DNA of 64,000 nucleotides from Photobacterium sanguinicancri (lineage in GTDB: Bacteria > Pseudomonadota > Gammaproteobacteria > Enterobacterales > Vibrionaceae), in NCBI RefSeq assembly GCF_024346675.1, contig NZ_AP024850.1:930001-994000 (forward strand). The letters run 5' to 3'. Below, piece after piece: positions 1 to 8,907 of this stretch; the stretch's first letter is position 1; the number at the start of each line of letters is the position of its first letter. The notes under the pieces were generated by a model that saw only the letters and a program-made list of their open reading frames with translations, had not been told where the DNA came from and searched no databases. The position numbers and the translations under genes were made by a program.

Positions 1-1366
1 TTCACCAGAAAATTTGCCGTATCTCTCAACTTGGCTGCGTCTTGATGACAATAAGCGTTACACCCATCCCGATGAGTGGGTCAATTCCGCAGAGTGTTCA
101 GATTGCCACACCACGATTTACGACCAATGGGCGGATTCTAACCATGGTATGAATATGGATCACCCTTATTACCGTTTTCAAGAAGATGTCGCGGCACAAA
201 GCGAAGGGGAAGAGTTCCGTGTGCTCTGCCGTGGCTGCCATGCGCCTCAAATGGTGATCAATGGTGAGAATAAGCCATTTTCCGACTTTGGTGATATGCG
301 AGAAAAAGGTGGCAAGTCACTCAAACTGGCATTGGCTCATGGTCAGTCAGTGAATGAACGAGGTACTGGGTGTGTGTTCTGTCACCGTGTGACCAAAGCG
401 GAAAATGCAGGTGGTAACACCGACATGACGGTTAACCTTAAAGATCGCGACAGCTATGTGTTTGAAGATGCGAAAAACAGCATGCTGAAATGGCTATCAG
501 AAAAACAAATTAATGCGATGCCAGAACCACATAAAGCCTCTTATTCTAACCCTGAGCTTTATCAGAGTTCATTGTATTGTGCGACATGCCACAATGAATT
601 TACTACGGGGCAAGGGGCGAATGTGAATGACAACTTCGGTGAGTGGTTAGCATCCCCATTTAATGCACCTGGAAATCCAGCCCAGAATAAGACGTGTATT
701 GATTGTCATATGACGCAAGATGTCACTAATTTTGATAATAAAGTCGGTGGTCAATCAACCAATGACGGCCCTATGAAGTCGAACTTACGTTCGCACCACT
801 TGGTGGGCGGAAACTACTTCTTTACTGGGATGCGTAATCCTGAGCATAAGAAGATGAGTATCGACATTCTAAAGACGGCACTGAGCTTAGACGTTGAAAA
901 ACAAGGTAACCAACTTACGGCTAAAGTGACCAATGTGAACTCAGGCCATGATATGCCTGGTGGTGCTCGCCGCCAGGTGTGGTTGGAAGTGATTGCCACT
1001 GATGCCAACGGTAAGCAGGTGTTTACCAGTGGTGTGATGCAAAATGGCGTGATCCCGAAAGATGCCCATAAATTTATTAAAGTGGGGGTTGATAAAGACG
1101 GCAAGCCTGTCGGATTGCGTTTCTGGCGCTATGTCAAAATTGGCAAAGACACCCGCATTAAATCTGGTGAAACCCGCAATGAGGTGTTTGAATTACCTGC
1201 TGGTGTGCAATATCCGTTAACGGTTTCAACTCGAGTGCTATATCAAGTGTTTGCCAAAGGCTTAACGGATAAAGTACGCGCCGCATACCCTGATGAGCAT
1301 ATCCCTGATCCTGACGTGATTGAATTGCAGGCTGTGACGAAGACGTATGCTACTAACAATGGGTGA
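1..1366 (+). CDS. Multihaem cytochrome c, 5' end cut by window edge
   Basis: Periplasmic electron carrier or reductase subunit of the cytochrome c554-like multihaem family. The reading frame is open back to base 2, so the gene starts before the window; the TTG at 14 is internal. Five CXXCH haem motifs are visible (CSDCH, CRGCH, CVFCH, CATCH, CIDCH) in the first half of the visible part. They are followed by a haem-free C-terminal domain of about 180 residues with a GHDMPGG stretch. This domain layout is known from multihaem cytochromes of anaerobic respiration, but the exact partner cannot be named. It ends 65 bases before a strong terminator. Its operon lies to the left and is not visible, so total haem number and signal peptide are unknown. 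Family is sure; specific function is not. Confidence 0.85.
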   Translation, partial: SPENLPYLSTWLRLDDNKRYTHPDEWVNSAECSDCHTTIYDQWADSNHGMNMDHPYYRFQEDVAAQSEGEEFRVLCRGCHAPQMVINGENKPFSDFGDMREKGGKSLKLALAHGQSVNERGTGCVFCHRVTKAENAGGNTDMTVNLKDRDSYVFEDAKNSMLKWLSEKQINAMPEPHKASYSNPELYQSSLYCATCHNEFTTGQGANVNDNFGEWLASPFNAPGNPAQNKTCIDCHMTQDVTNFDNKVGGQSTNDGPMKSNLRSHHLVGGNYFFTGMRNPEHKKMSIDILKTALSLDVEKQGNQLTAKVTNVNSGHDMPGGARRQVWLEVIATDANGKQVFTSGVMQNGVIPKDAHKFIKVGVDKDGKPVGLRFWRYVKIGKDTRIKSGETRNEVFELPAGVQYPLTVSTRVLYQVFAKGLTDKVRAAYPDEHIPDPDVIELQAVTKTYATNNG

Positions 1367-1748
1367 CTCAGAGCGTCAATAGCAAAGTATTAAGCTTGCA
1401 GTAATCGACTAAAATACCGCAACAAACTGAAAGAGGCTTATCCAGAATAAGCCTCTTTTTTTTTCGTTAATATAATCACCATTAAATGCTAACTGTACAA
1501 AGTGATATATGCCTAATCACAGACTAGAGGTGCTCTTAACTTAGATGGATGTCTGCTTTTTTATTAAGGATTAAATAAGTTGTTGAATAAAAATACCATA
1601 GTTAGATAATTATCAGTGTTAATGGGATGTTTCAGATTCATTCCTACCTAAGATCTTCTTCGAGATCGACTAAAAAAGACGATAAAGCATTAGCTCTCAC
1701 CTATTTGATGCTTACATTTTGGCTGTACCTGATGTCTGTGGAGGGATG
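1367..1748. other. Intergenic region upstream of mdlA
   Basis: Apart from the terminator at 1431-1464 this AT-rich stretch holds no gene I can support. The mdlAB promoter should lie in the last 200 bases, but I could not pick a convincing -35/-10 pair. Confidence 0.6.
1431..1464 (+). terminator. Rho-independent terminator of the cytochrome gene
   Basis: A 10-bp perfect stem (AGAGGCTTAT at 1432-1441 with its complement at 1447-1456) is followed by a run of T to 1464. It closes the transcript of the cytochrome gene that ends at 1366. Confidence 0.9.
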
Positions 1749-3491
1749 ATGCAGATTTTCTGGCAACTTCGTTGGTTCTTTATACAAGAGTGGCGCCGAT
1801 ACGGTGGCGCAATCATGATTTTGGGTGTGGTAGCGTTATTTGAGCTAGTCCCCCCCAAGGCTATTGGCTGGGTAGTGGACAGTGTTGTGGCTGGCGACAT
1901 GTCGACATCAACCTTATTACTGAGTTTAGCTGGACTTATTGCTTTGTGGGGCGTGGTGTATGTGCTGCGCATTATTTGGCGAGTCTGGTTATTTAGTGCG
2001 GCAGCGAAATTAGGGACAGTGATCCGTAACCGCTTATATCGCCATTTTTCATCACATCCTCCCGTCTTTTTTGAGCGCTTTAAAACCGGTGATTTGATGG
2101 CCCGTTCTACCAACGATGTTAACTCGGTGGTGCTAACCGCAGGTGAAGGGGTATTAACGGCTGCAGATTCATTACTCACTGGTATTGTTGTGCTGTTGGT
2201 CATGACAACCCAATACAGCTGGGAGTTGACGGTACTGGCATTGCTGCCAATGCCGATAATGGCCATTGCGGTATTTTTTCTGGGGCGTCAATTACACACA
2301 CGCTTTGGTGTTTCACAAGCTGCGTTTTCTAACCTTACTGATAAAACCCAAGAAACGCTTAATGGCGTGCGGATGATCCGTGCTTTTGGGCTTGAGCAGC
2401 GTCAACAGCAAGAGTTTGATGCGGTTGTTGATGATACTGGCCGAAAGAACCTCGCAGTCGAAAAAGTCGATGCACTGTTTAATCCAGTGATCCAAATTAC
2501 CATCGGCATGTCCTTCTTTTTGAGTGTCGCTGGTGGTGCATATTTTGTTTCGACGGGGCGTTTATCGCTTGGTGATCTGACGGCCTTTACCTTGTATCAA
2601 GGCTTGATGATTTGGCCAATGCTTGCCATGGCGTGGTTGTTTAATATTCTGGAACGAGGTTCCGCGGCGTGGAAGCGGTTGCAGCATATTTTTGATGAAG
2701 CCCCTGAGATTGTCAGCGGTGAAACCGCTTTAGATAAACATCAGCAAACCTTGTCTGTCGGTATTGAACAATTTACTTGGAAAAGTCAGCAGTTTAGCGT
2801 GCTCAATGATGTGAAATTTGATTTACCCGCAGGGCATATGTTGGGGATAGCTGGGCCTGTCGGTAGCGGTAAATCGACCTTGCTAGGGTTATTATTGCGT
2901 CAGCAAACCTTGATTGATGGCTCAATTAAATACGGTGATATTAGTATTGAATCAGCCAACTTAGATCATTGGCGCAGCCGCTTTGCCGTGGTGAGTCAAA
3001 CGCCGTTTCTGTTTTCTCGCTCGATTGCCGATAACATTGCGTTAGGGCAACCTGATGCAACAGAAGAGTCTATTCGTGAAGCGGCGAGATTGGCCTGTAT
3101 TGATGATGACATTATGCAGTTTCCCGAAGGCTACGCCACCTTAGTGGGCGAAAAGGGTATTACACTTTCTGGCGGGCAAAAGCAGCGCATAGCAATAGCG
3201 CGAGCTTTACTGCTTCAGGCCGAAATTTTGGTGTTAGATGATGCACTATCTGCGGTAGATGGTAAAACCGAGCATCAAATCTTAAGTAATTTACGTCGTG
3301 AACAGACACGGCAGACGGTGATTGTGATTGCACATCGCCTAACGGCTTTAGAGCAAGCAGAAGAAATTCTCGTATTACAGCATGGTTGTATTGCTGAACG
3401 TGGTACGCATAAAGCCTTAATTAAGGCCGAGAGTTGGTATGCAGAAATGTACCGTTACCAGAAATTAGAACAAGCAATCGAGGGGGCGTAA
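1749..3491 (+). CDS. mdlA: ABC exporter half-transporter MdlA
   Basis: Inner-membrane half-transporter of a heterodimeric ABC exporter (MdlAB/SmdAB type, multidrug-like), 580 aa. The N-terminal half is a six-helix type I exporter membrane domain. The C-terminal half is the ATPase, with Walker A GPVGSGKST near residue 367, signature LSGGQ near 473 and Walker B ending LVLDD near 497. The catalytic glutamate after Walker B is Asp, as in E. coli MdlA, so this half carries the degenerate ATP site. The ATG at 1749 is chosen because the protein then begins MQIFWQLRW, matching E. coli MdlA, with GGAGG at 1740-1744. The stop codon overlaps the mdlB start (TAATG), indicating translational coupling. The substrate is not known. 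Confidence 0.95.
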   Translation: MQIFWQLRWFFIQEWRRYGGAIMILGVVALFELVPPKAIGWVVDSVVAGDMSTSTLLLSLAGLIALWGVVYVLRIIWRVWLFSAAAKLGTVIRNRLYRHFSSHPPVFFERFKTGDLMARSTNDVNSVVLTAGEGVLTAADSLLTGIVVLLVMTTQYSWELTVLALLPMPIMAIAVFFLGRQLHTRFGVSQAAFSNLTDKTQETLNGVRMIRAFGLEQRQQQEFDAVVDDTGRKNLAVEKVDALFNPVIQITIGMSFFLSVAGGAYFVSTGRLSLGDLTAFTLYQGLMIWPMLAMAWLFNILERGSAAWKRLQHIFDEAPEIVSGETALDKHQQTLSVGIEQFTWKSQQFSVLNDVKFDLPAGHMLGIAGPVGSGKSTLLGLLLRQQTLIDGSIKYGDISIESANLDHWRSRFAVVSQTPFLFSRSIADNIALGQPDATEESIREAARLACIDDDIMQFPEGYATLVGEKGITLSGGQKQRIAIARALLLQAEILVLDDALSAVDGKTEHQILSNLRREQTRQTVIVIAHRLTALEQAEEILVLQHGCIAERGTHKALIKAESWYAEMYRYQKLEQAIEGA

Positions 3492-5272
3492 TGAAAGGGG
3501 CTGTTAATCCGAAAATACTAAAACGCCTGCTGAGTTATGGCTTAACAGATAAGCGAAAGTTAGCGATTGCCATTGTTTTTTTGTTTATTGCATCAATGGC
3601 GGATGTGGCTGGACCTTGGCTGATGCAGCATTTTATCGATAACCATATAGCCAAAGATGATTACCCTTTAAAGGTGATGGTTGGGCTGGGCGCGAGCTAT
3701 GTTGGCTTAATGATTATTGCCGCTCTATTTCAATATTGGCAGGCCATTCGTTTTAATGATATTGCGATAGGGGTGGTGCAAACGGTTCGGAAAGAGCTGT
3801 TTGGCAAGATTTTGAATCAGCCATTATCGGCATTTGATTATATGCCGACGGGGCGGTTGATCTCTCGGATCACTAATGACACGGAATCAATTAAAGACTT
3901 TTATATCTTCGTGATTTCAACTGTCGTAAAAAACATCGCGCTAATTAGCGTTATGTTGGTTGTGATGAGTATGCTGAGCTGGCGTTTAACGCTAGTGGTC
4001 ATGGTACTACTACCGATAGTCGTCGGCGTTATGATCATTTATCAGCGCAAGAGTGCAGACACTTACCGCCGTATGCGTGATTTACTGTCAGACATTAATG
4101 CCTCGATGAGTGAATCAATTCAAGGTATGAGCTTAATCCAATTAATGCGCCAGGAGCGTGCGTTTAGCCAACAGTTTGCCGAAATCAATAAGGATCACCT
4201 AGCTGCTCAAGTGAAAGTAACCAAGCTAAATGGCCTATTGTTACGGCCATTAATTGATTTACTTTCCGGTATTGCACTGATCTCTTTGGTTGCTGTATTT
4301 GGCGTCAGCGGCGTGGAGCTTGTTGGAGTCGGGGTCTTATATGCCTTTATTAGTTATCTTGGTCGTGTGACCGAGCCATTGATAGAGCTGACCCAGCAAC
4401 TTTCATTATTACAGCAAGCCTTGGTGGCGAGTGAGCGTATTTTTGGATTTATTGATGCCAAGCAACAAGCTTATGGTGAAGATAAGCAATCGTTAGCCAC
4501 CGGTGCAATACAGTGCGATAAGATCACTTTCAGTTATGATGGTAAACAAACCATATTGAAAGATATCTCCATTGATTTACCGCACCGTGGTTTCCTCGCA
4601 TTAGTGGGACACACTGGCAGTGGAAAGAGCACATTAGCCTCGCTTTTAATGGGCTTTTACCCGGTAAAAGACGGGGAAGTTCGTATCGATGGGCGACCAT
4701 TGGCAAGCCTTGAGCAAGCCGTATTACGGCAAGATGTCGCTATGGTGCAGCAAGATCCGCATGTCCTCAGTGATACTGTGCGCGAAAATATTTGTTTAGG
4801 CCGTACCGTCAGCGATGATGCGGTTTGGCAGGCGTTAGAAGATGTTGGTTTAGCAGCGCAAATTCGTCAATATAGCGATCTACTGGAGACCCGATTAGGT
4901 GGTGGTGAAGTCAATTTATCGGCAGGGCAAAAGCAACTATTAGCATTGGCACGGGTATTGGTAGCGAAGCCTAAGCTTCTGATTTTAGATGAAGCAACCG
5001 CCAATATTGATTCAGGGACCGAGCAAAATATTCAGCGCGGTCTGGCGTTGCTACGTCAAGATATGAGTATTGTGGTGATAGCCCACCGTTTATCAACCAT
5101 CATGGATGCTGATGAAATTGTGGTACTCAGCCGTGGTGAAATCATCGAACGAGGCACACACCAACAGCTATTGACCGAGCAGGGTCACTACTTGCAGATG
5201 TACCAGCTGCAGCAGGCAAGCGAACACCTTCAACAGCTAGAAAATGATGGTATGGAAGCAGCCTCGGCATAA
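3491..5272 (+). CDS. mdlB: ABC exporter half-transporter MdlB
   Basis: Partner half-transporter of MdlA, 593 aa, inner membrane. The membrane domain fills about residues 1-320. The ATPase domain follows with Walker A GHTGSGKST near residue 371, a variant signature LSAGQ near 476 and canonical Walker B LLILDEAT near 500. The heterodimer therefore pairs one consensus and one degenerate nucleotide site, as known for MdlAB. The start at 3491 overlaps the mdlA stop by one base, with GAGGGGG just upstream acting as ribosome-binding site. In E. coli mdlB is followed by glnK-amtB; here the next gene is tesB on the other strand. Confidence 0.95.
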   Translation: MKGAVNPKILKRLLSYGLTDKRKLAIAIVFLFIASMADVAGPWLMQHFIDNHIAKDDYPLKVMVGLGASYVGLMIIAALFQYWQAIRFNDIAIGVVQTVRKELFGKILNQPLSAFDYMPTGRLISRITNDTESIKDFYIFVISTVVKNIALISVMLVVMSMLSWRLTLVVMVLLPIVVGVMIIYQRKSADTYRRMRDLLSDINASMSESIQGMSLIQLMRQERAFSQQFAEINKDHLAAQVKVTKLNGLLLRPLIDLLSGIALISLVAVFGVSGVELVGVGVLYAFISYLGRVTEPLIELTQQLSLLQQALVASERIFGFIDAKQQAYGEDKQSLATGAIQCDKITFSYDGKQTILKDISIDLPHRGFLALVGHTGSGKSTLASLLMGFYPVKDGEVRIDGRPLASLEQAVLRQDVAMVQQDPHVLSDTVRENICLGRTVSDDAVWQALEDVGLAAQIRQYSDLLETRLGGGEVNLSAGQKQLLALARVLVAKPKLLILDEATANIDSGTEQNIQRGLALLRQDMSIVVIAHRLSTIMDADEIVVLSRGEIIERGTHQQLLTEQGHYLQMYQLQQASEHLQQLENDGMEAASA

Positions 5273-5428
5273 TGCTGATGGAATTGAAATATTGATTGGT
5301 CATTATTAGCATAATTGTGCTTAATAGTATGATTAATATGAATGATTTTACTTAACCCTGACAAAGCCTAACTAAGGGGCAGTATGCTTATTCATGGGCT
5401 CAATGCTTTGTGAACTAGCATAAAGTCA

Positions 5429-5463
5429 AACGCCACAGAAACCGGCGTCGTTTCTGTGGCGTT
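5429..5463. terminator. Bidirectional terminator between mdlB and tesB
   Basis: A 14-bp perfect stem (5429-5442 with 5450-5463) with a 7-base loop, A residues on the left flank and T residues on the right. It lies between the convergent ends of mdlB and tesB and can serve both strands. Confidence 0.85.
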
Positions 5464-5503
5464 TTATCATTTGCTATACAGTAGTATCTTGATGCCGTTC
5501 GCA

Positions 5504-6364
5504 CTATTTATGGTGACGCATCAGCCCTTCTTGGACGGCAGAGGCAACAAGTTCGCCTTGTTGATTGTATATTTCACCGCGAACAAGCCCACGAGAACCA
5601 CTGGCTGATGGGCTGTCGATAACGTAAAGCAGCCATTCATCTAAGCGGAATGGGCGATGGAACCACATTGAGTGATCTATGGTAGCGACTTGAAGCTTCG
5701 GTGTTAGCAGCGTGACTCCATGTGGTTGCAGGGCGGTGACTAAAAAGCCCCAGTCTGAAGCATACGCCAATACATACTGGTGAATACGTAAGTCATCTGG
5801 CATTTCGCCATTGGCTTTTATCCATAAGTATTGTTTTGCCTCTGTTTTGGTTGGGCTTAATGGGTTGATAACATTAACCGGACGTACTTCAATAGGACGA
5901 TCTCGGCTAAATGTTTCTACCGCTTGCTTTGGTAAGTAATCAGCAAGAGATTTCACTAACTCCGTTTCAGATTTAAGTGTCTCAGGAGCTGGAACATCAG
6001 GCATCGTAGATTGATGGCTATAGCCTTCTTCTTCTCCCTGATAAGAGGCCGTTAAATAGAAAATAGGACGGCCATTTTGAATTGCTTTTACACGACGAGT
6101 ACTAAAGCTTTTACCGTCGCGTAAATTTTCGACATCATAAATAATGGGTTTTTGCGGGTCGCCTGGACGAAGAAAGTAGCTATGGAATGAATGAACATGA
6201 CGGTCAGCTTCCACGGTTTTCTTCGCAGCAGAGAGCGATTGACCAATAACTTGGCCACCATAAACTTGGGGTAACCCGAGATGTTCACTTTGCCCACGGA
6301 ACAAACCTTGTTCAAGAGGTTCTAAGTGCAACAGCGTGAGAAGTTCAGTCAGTTCTTTGCTCAT
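5504..6364 (-). CDS. tesB: Acyl-CoA thioesterase II
   Basis: Cytoplasmic thioesterase that hydrolyses medium- and long-chain acyl-CoA to free fatty acid and CoA, 286 aa, the same length as E. coli TesB. It is a double hot-dog protein. Nearly identical blocks to E. coli TesB include GLFRGQSE near residue 20, [12 protein letters not shown] near 58-69, [13 protein letters not shown] near 227 and a C-terminal VQEGLMR. The catalytic Asp, Thr and Gln of the family fall in conserved stretches. It is divergent from ybaY, as in E. coli. Confidence 0.97.
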   Translation of the reverse strand: MSKELTELLTLLHLEPLEQGLFRGQSEHLGLPQVYGGQVIGQSLSAAKKTVEADRHVHSFHSYFLRPGDPQKPIIYDVENLRDGKSFSTRRVKAIQNGRPIFYLTASYQGEEEGYSHQSTMPDVPAPETLKSETELVKSLADYLPKQAVETFSRDRPIEVRPVNVINPLSPTKTEAKQYLWIKANGEMPDDLRIHQYVLAYASDWGFLVTALQPHGVTLLTPKLQVATIDHSMWFHRPFRLDEWLLYVIDSPSASGSRGLVRGEIYNQQGELVASAVQEGLMRHHK

Positions 6365-6599
6365 CTGGTATCCATTATTAATGATATTGAATGTTAAAAG
6401 ATAAGCACTATCTTGCTGATAGTCTAGGTAATTGCTTATCTTTGATTAAGAGTTTTACGAGGACTTCGCTATAATATCAAGTTAAATCGCATCATGATGT
6501 CCAACCTTAACGATATATATGGGGTTTATATCAAACGATTTAAAGGCGAAAGTAGTGAAAGTCATAATGAATGAATCGTAGGGTATTATGAGGTTAACA

Positions 6600-7019
6600 A
6601 TGAAAAAGGTTATTACAGTCTTATTGGGCTTAGCCGCAGCATTAGCAGTAACGGCATGCTCAACAATTATTCAGCAAGACAAAGGCATAGATACAGTGGA
6701 AGGAACAGTAAGCTACCGTGAGCGTATAGCAATACCCGCGGAAGCCAAAGTGACAGTGACCTTGTCTGATGTGTCTTTAATGGATGTTGCAGCCGAAGTG
6801 ATCAGCCAGCAGTCTTTCCTCGCTGATGGTAAGCAAGTCCCGTTTAGCTTCCAGCTTGATTATGAAACTGATGAAATTATCGCCAATCATACCTATGCTG
6901 TGAGTGCGCGCATTGAAGTCGATGGTAAGTTGATGTTCATTACAGACACTTCAAACCGCGTGATTACCGATCCAAATAAGACTGAAAAGATTGATTTGAT
7001 GTTAGTAAAAACGCATTAA
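6600..7019 (+). CDS. ybaY: YbaY-family lipoprotein
   Basis: Predicted lipoprotein of 139 aa with a type II signal peptide: MKK, a hydrophobic stretch, then the lipobox VTAC with the acylated Cys at residue 20. The rest is a small beta-rich domain of the YbaY/type III secretion pilotin-like family; its role is unknown even in E. coli. I prefer the ATG at 6600 over 6588 because GAGG (6590-6593) lies six bases before it and the signal peptide then has normal length. The position next to tesB and atl is conserved with E. coli. Confidence 0.9.
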   Translation: MKKVITVLLGLAAALAVTACSTIIQQDKGIDTVEGTVSYRERIAIPAEAKVTVTLSDVSLMDVAAEVISQQSFLADGKQVPFSFQLDYETDEIIANHTYAVSARIEVDGKLMFITDTSNRVITDPNKTEKIDLMLVKTH

Positions 7020-7091
7020 AAATCCGCGTATTACTAGGTACTCAGTTTGAGAGCAAAGCATTGGTTTCCCCCCCAATGCTTTGAATCTCCT

Positions 7092-7400
7092 TTAACGGCA
7101 GACTTCCCACCGATAAATACGTAACGATAGCTTTCCGCCATCACTTACGGTAACCCCTTCACTACGTAATTTTTCACGCTGACGCGCAAGATCATCCCCC
7201 GTTAATGAAATCATCCCTTTAGCGTTAATCACTCTGTGCCAAGGAAGTTTCGAGCCTTCAGGTAAGCGAGACATCAGCTTTCCGACTTGCCGAGCATAAC
7301 CGGGAAAGCCTGCTAATCGTGCGATATCACCGTAGGTTGCTACCGTTCCTGTCGGAATTTGATAGACCACGCTATAGATTTGCCCAGTAAAATCGTCCAT
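7092..7400 (-). CDS. ybaZ: Alkyltransferase-like protein Atl
   Basis: DNA damage-recognition protein of 102 aa that binds O6-alkylguanine and hands it to nucleotide excision repair. It resembles the DNA-binding domain of O6-methylguanine methyltransferase, but the active-site PCHR is PWHR here (Trp54), so it cannot accept the alkyl group. This Cys-to-Trp change defines the Atl family. The helix-turn-helix region with the Arg finger (YARQVG, about 35-40) is present. It is convergent with ybaY and divergent from the membrane protein at 7474; the order matches E. coli ybaY-ybaZ-ffs. Confidence 0.95.
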   Translation of the reverse strand: MDDFTGQIYSVVYQIPTGTVATYGDIARLAGFPGYARQVGKLMSRLPEGSKLPWHRVINAKGMISLTGDDLARQREKLRSEGVTVSDGGKLSLRIYRWEVCR

Positions 7401-7473
7401 ATTAAGAGTTAGACCGTAAGAAATAGACTGCTATTTTTCTATGTCCTACCGAACAACGCAAGGAGGTGCTGCC

Positions 7474-8205
7474 ATGTTGTATGCCGCGTTATTAGTTCTG
7501 GTCAGTGTTGCATTAACCGTATTAGGTGTCACTGCACTCGGATACAGTGATGGGCAGCTACCTGCTCTCGCTTTAGCTATTCCTGCTCTCTGGCTTCTTC
7601 CGCAAGGAGGAATCGCAGCATGGCTGCTGCTTGTTGGCCTTGGCGCGTACGGCATGGTCTTGCCTGAGCAGCCTCTAGCGCTTTCCATCAGCATTTTCAT
7701 GATGCTGCCTGTCTTTAATATTTGTATGTCTCAAAAGAGTAGTTGGCAGTTGGGTGCATTGTTAGTCTCCATTATTCTCGCCATGGATGTCGGGCTGATG
7801 GCACTACAAAGTGAAGGCAAGTTGCCGGGAAGCAGTTTATATACTGTGGTGCAAATACTCGCTGTGGGTGTTATTTGGTTTGCTTGTCGCTGTTGGAGGC
7901 CGATAGAAGGTAATACATGGTGGCCACTGTTTCTTGTGGTGCCATTATGGGTTGGTGGCATGCAACATGCTGCGTTAGTCGCATTATGTATTACTGGCTT
8001 AATCGCAGCGATGCAGGGGATGGAGAAGGTTAAATTTGGTGATTGGGTGCCTCGTCTGTCTTGGGTACTCCCAGCTGTGGGGTTTGCTACCTTGGTCGTC
8101 GTACCACACTTTGATGTACCCAACCCAATATTGGTAGCTTGGTTACTGATACTCGGTGGCGCATTGCTAGGTGAATACTTGCTGGAAGATCCTGAAGAGG
8201 TATAA
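7474..8205 (+). CDS. Polytopic membrane protein of unknown function
   Basis: 243-residue protein that is almost entirely hydrophobic, with about seven to eight predicted membrane helices and a short acidic C-terminal tail (EDPEEV). I do not recognise a named family. The start at 7474 is chosen over an in-frame ATG at 7441 because a full AGGAGG (7461-7466) lies seven bases before it and the protein then begins directly with a membrane helix. It sits between atl and the 4.5S RNA gene. Confidence 0.8.
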   Translation: MLYAALLVLVSVALTVLGVTALGYSDGQLPALALAIPALWLLPQGGIAAWLLLVGLGAYGMVLPEQPLALSISIFMMLPVFNICMSQKSSWQLGALLVSIILAMDVGLMALQSEGKLPGSSLYTVVQILAVGVIWFACRCWRPIEGNTWWPLFLVVPLWVGGMQHAALVALCITGLIAAMQGMEKVKFGDWVPRLSWVLPAVGFATLVVVPHFDVPNPILVAWLLILGGALLGEYLLEDPEEV

Positions 8206-8319
8206 CTCGGCTTAGTACAAGAAATAGCTCAGAAATGAGTTAATTCAAACGGATAAAGTAGTAATGCTCGAGTTTTGTGTAATAAAACACCACTTAAACG
8301 AGAGTTTACCGAGAACGCC

Positions 8320-8348
8320 TTGCAAAGCGACAAGCCTTAGTAGATAAT
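8320..8348 (+). promoter_or_regulatory. Promoter of the 4.5S RNA gene
   Basis: TTGCAA (8320-8325), 17 bases, GATAAT (8343-8348). It would start transcription near 8355, giving a 5' leader of about 28 bases before the mature RNA. That agrees with the RNase P-processed leader known for E. coli 4.5S RNA. Assigned by eye. Confidence 0.6.
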
Positions 8349-8382
8349 CCATCCCGTTCTCGTCGAGAGACAAAGAATCTAT

Positions 8383-8497
8383 GGAGGCCCCCTTTGGTCC
8401 TCCCGCAACACTAACTTGTGAACCTGGTCAGGCCCGGAAGGGAGCAGCCACAATGAGCGACGTGTGTGCCGGGATGTGGCTGGAGGGGGCTTCCACC
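8383..8497 (+). ncRNA. ffs: 4.5S signal recognition particle RNA
   Basis: Small SRP RNA of about 115 nt that binds Ffh and delivers nascent membrane proteins to FtsY. The universally conserved apical part is plain: GGTCAGGCCCGGAAGG followed by GAGCAGCC, which holds the tetraloop and the symmetric and asymmetric internal loops. The two ends pair (GGAGGCCCCC at the 5' end with GGGGGCTTCC at 8485-8494) into the long rod of the bacterial RNA. Length and the CCACCC tail match E. coli. End points are inferred from the pairing. Confidence 0.95.
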
Positions 8498-8907
8498 CAT
8501 CTGCCGTTTGGCAATACTCCCCATAGAACTATCAATTCAAATCATTCTTCGCGTTTTCATGTATCCCTAACTTTCTTGATATAACCTCCATCTTTTACAG
8601 AACCTGCTCCAATCATAAAAACATATCACTAGTCATTTCTATTACACACCCTTGCTGGATCTACATTTGGCCCTAGATGCTCAGATCTGATTATATTTGC
8701 CCATGATTTACCTATTTTCCCCTCACTATATTTATATAGAGTATTGATAGTTAAATTAATAATATTTTCATTTTTTATTTCCCAAGATGACTTGATGTTA
8801 ATCAAGTGTGATCCTTTTATTCGTAACTACGCTTTATGGTAACAGTGCCTTTCACTTGTATTGTTTAGTGGTGTAAGAGCATAGGAATGAATGTAAGGAG
8901 AATAGCA
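8498..8907. other. Intergenic region between ffs and the cytochrome cluster
   Basis: 410 bases, strongly AT-rich. No supported coding frame. It holds the FNR box at 8792-8805, listed separately, and otherwise nothing I can name. Confidence 0.6.
8792..8805 (+). promoter_or_regulatory. FNR box upstream of the cytochrome cluster
   Basis: TTGATGTTAATCAA is a perfect match to the FNR consensus TTGAT-N4-ATCAA. Its centre is 109 bases before the ATG at 8908. If it acts as a class II site at -41.5, transcription would start near 8840. This points to anaerobic activation of the cytochrome genes downstream. Confidence 0.8.

Noticed and set aside
1712..2266. 184-codon open frame antisense to mdlA
   Set aside because: Shadow of mdlA; the translation is Thr/Pro/Ser-rich with no domain pattern.
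8310..8362. 8-bp inverted repeat CGAGAACG/CGTTCTCG upstream of ffs
   Set aside because: It spans the ffs promoter with a 37-base gap and may be chance; the promoter assignment explains the region better.
8381..8584. 67-codon open frame over the 4.5S RNA
   Set aside because: It coincides with the ffs RNA gene, whose structure and conserved core fully explain the sequence.
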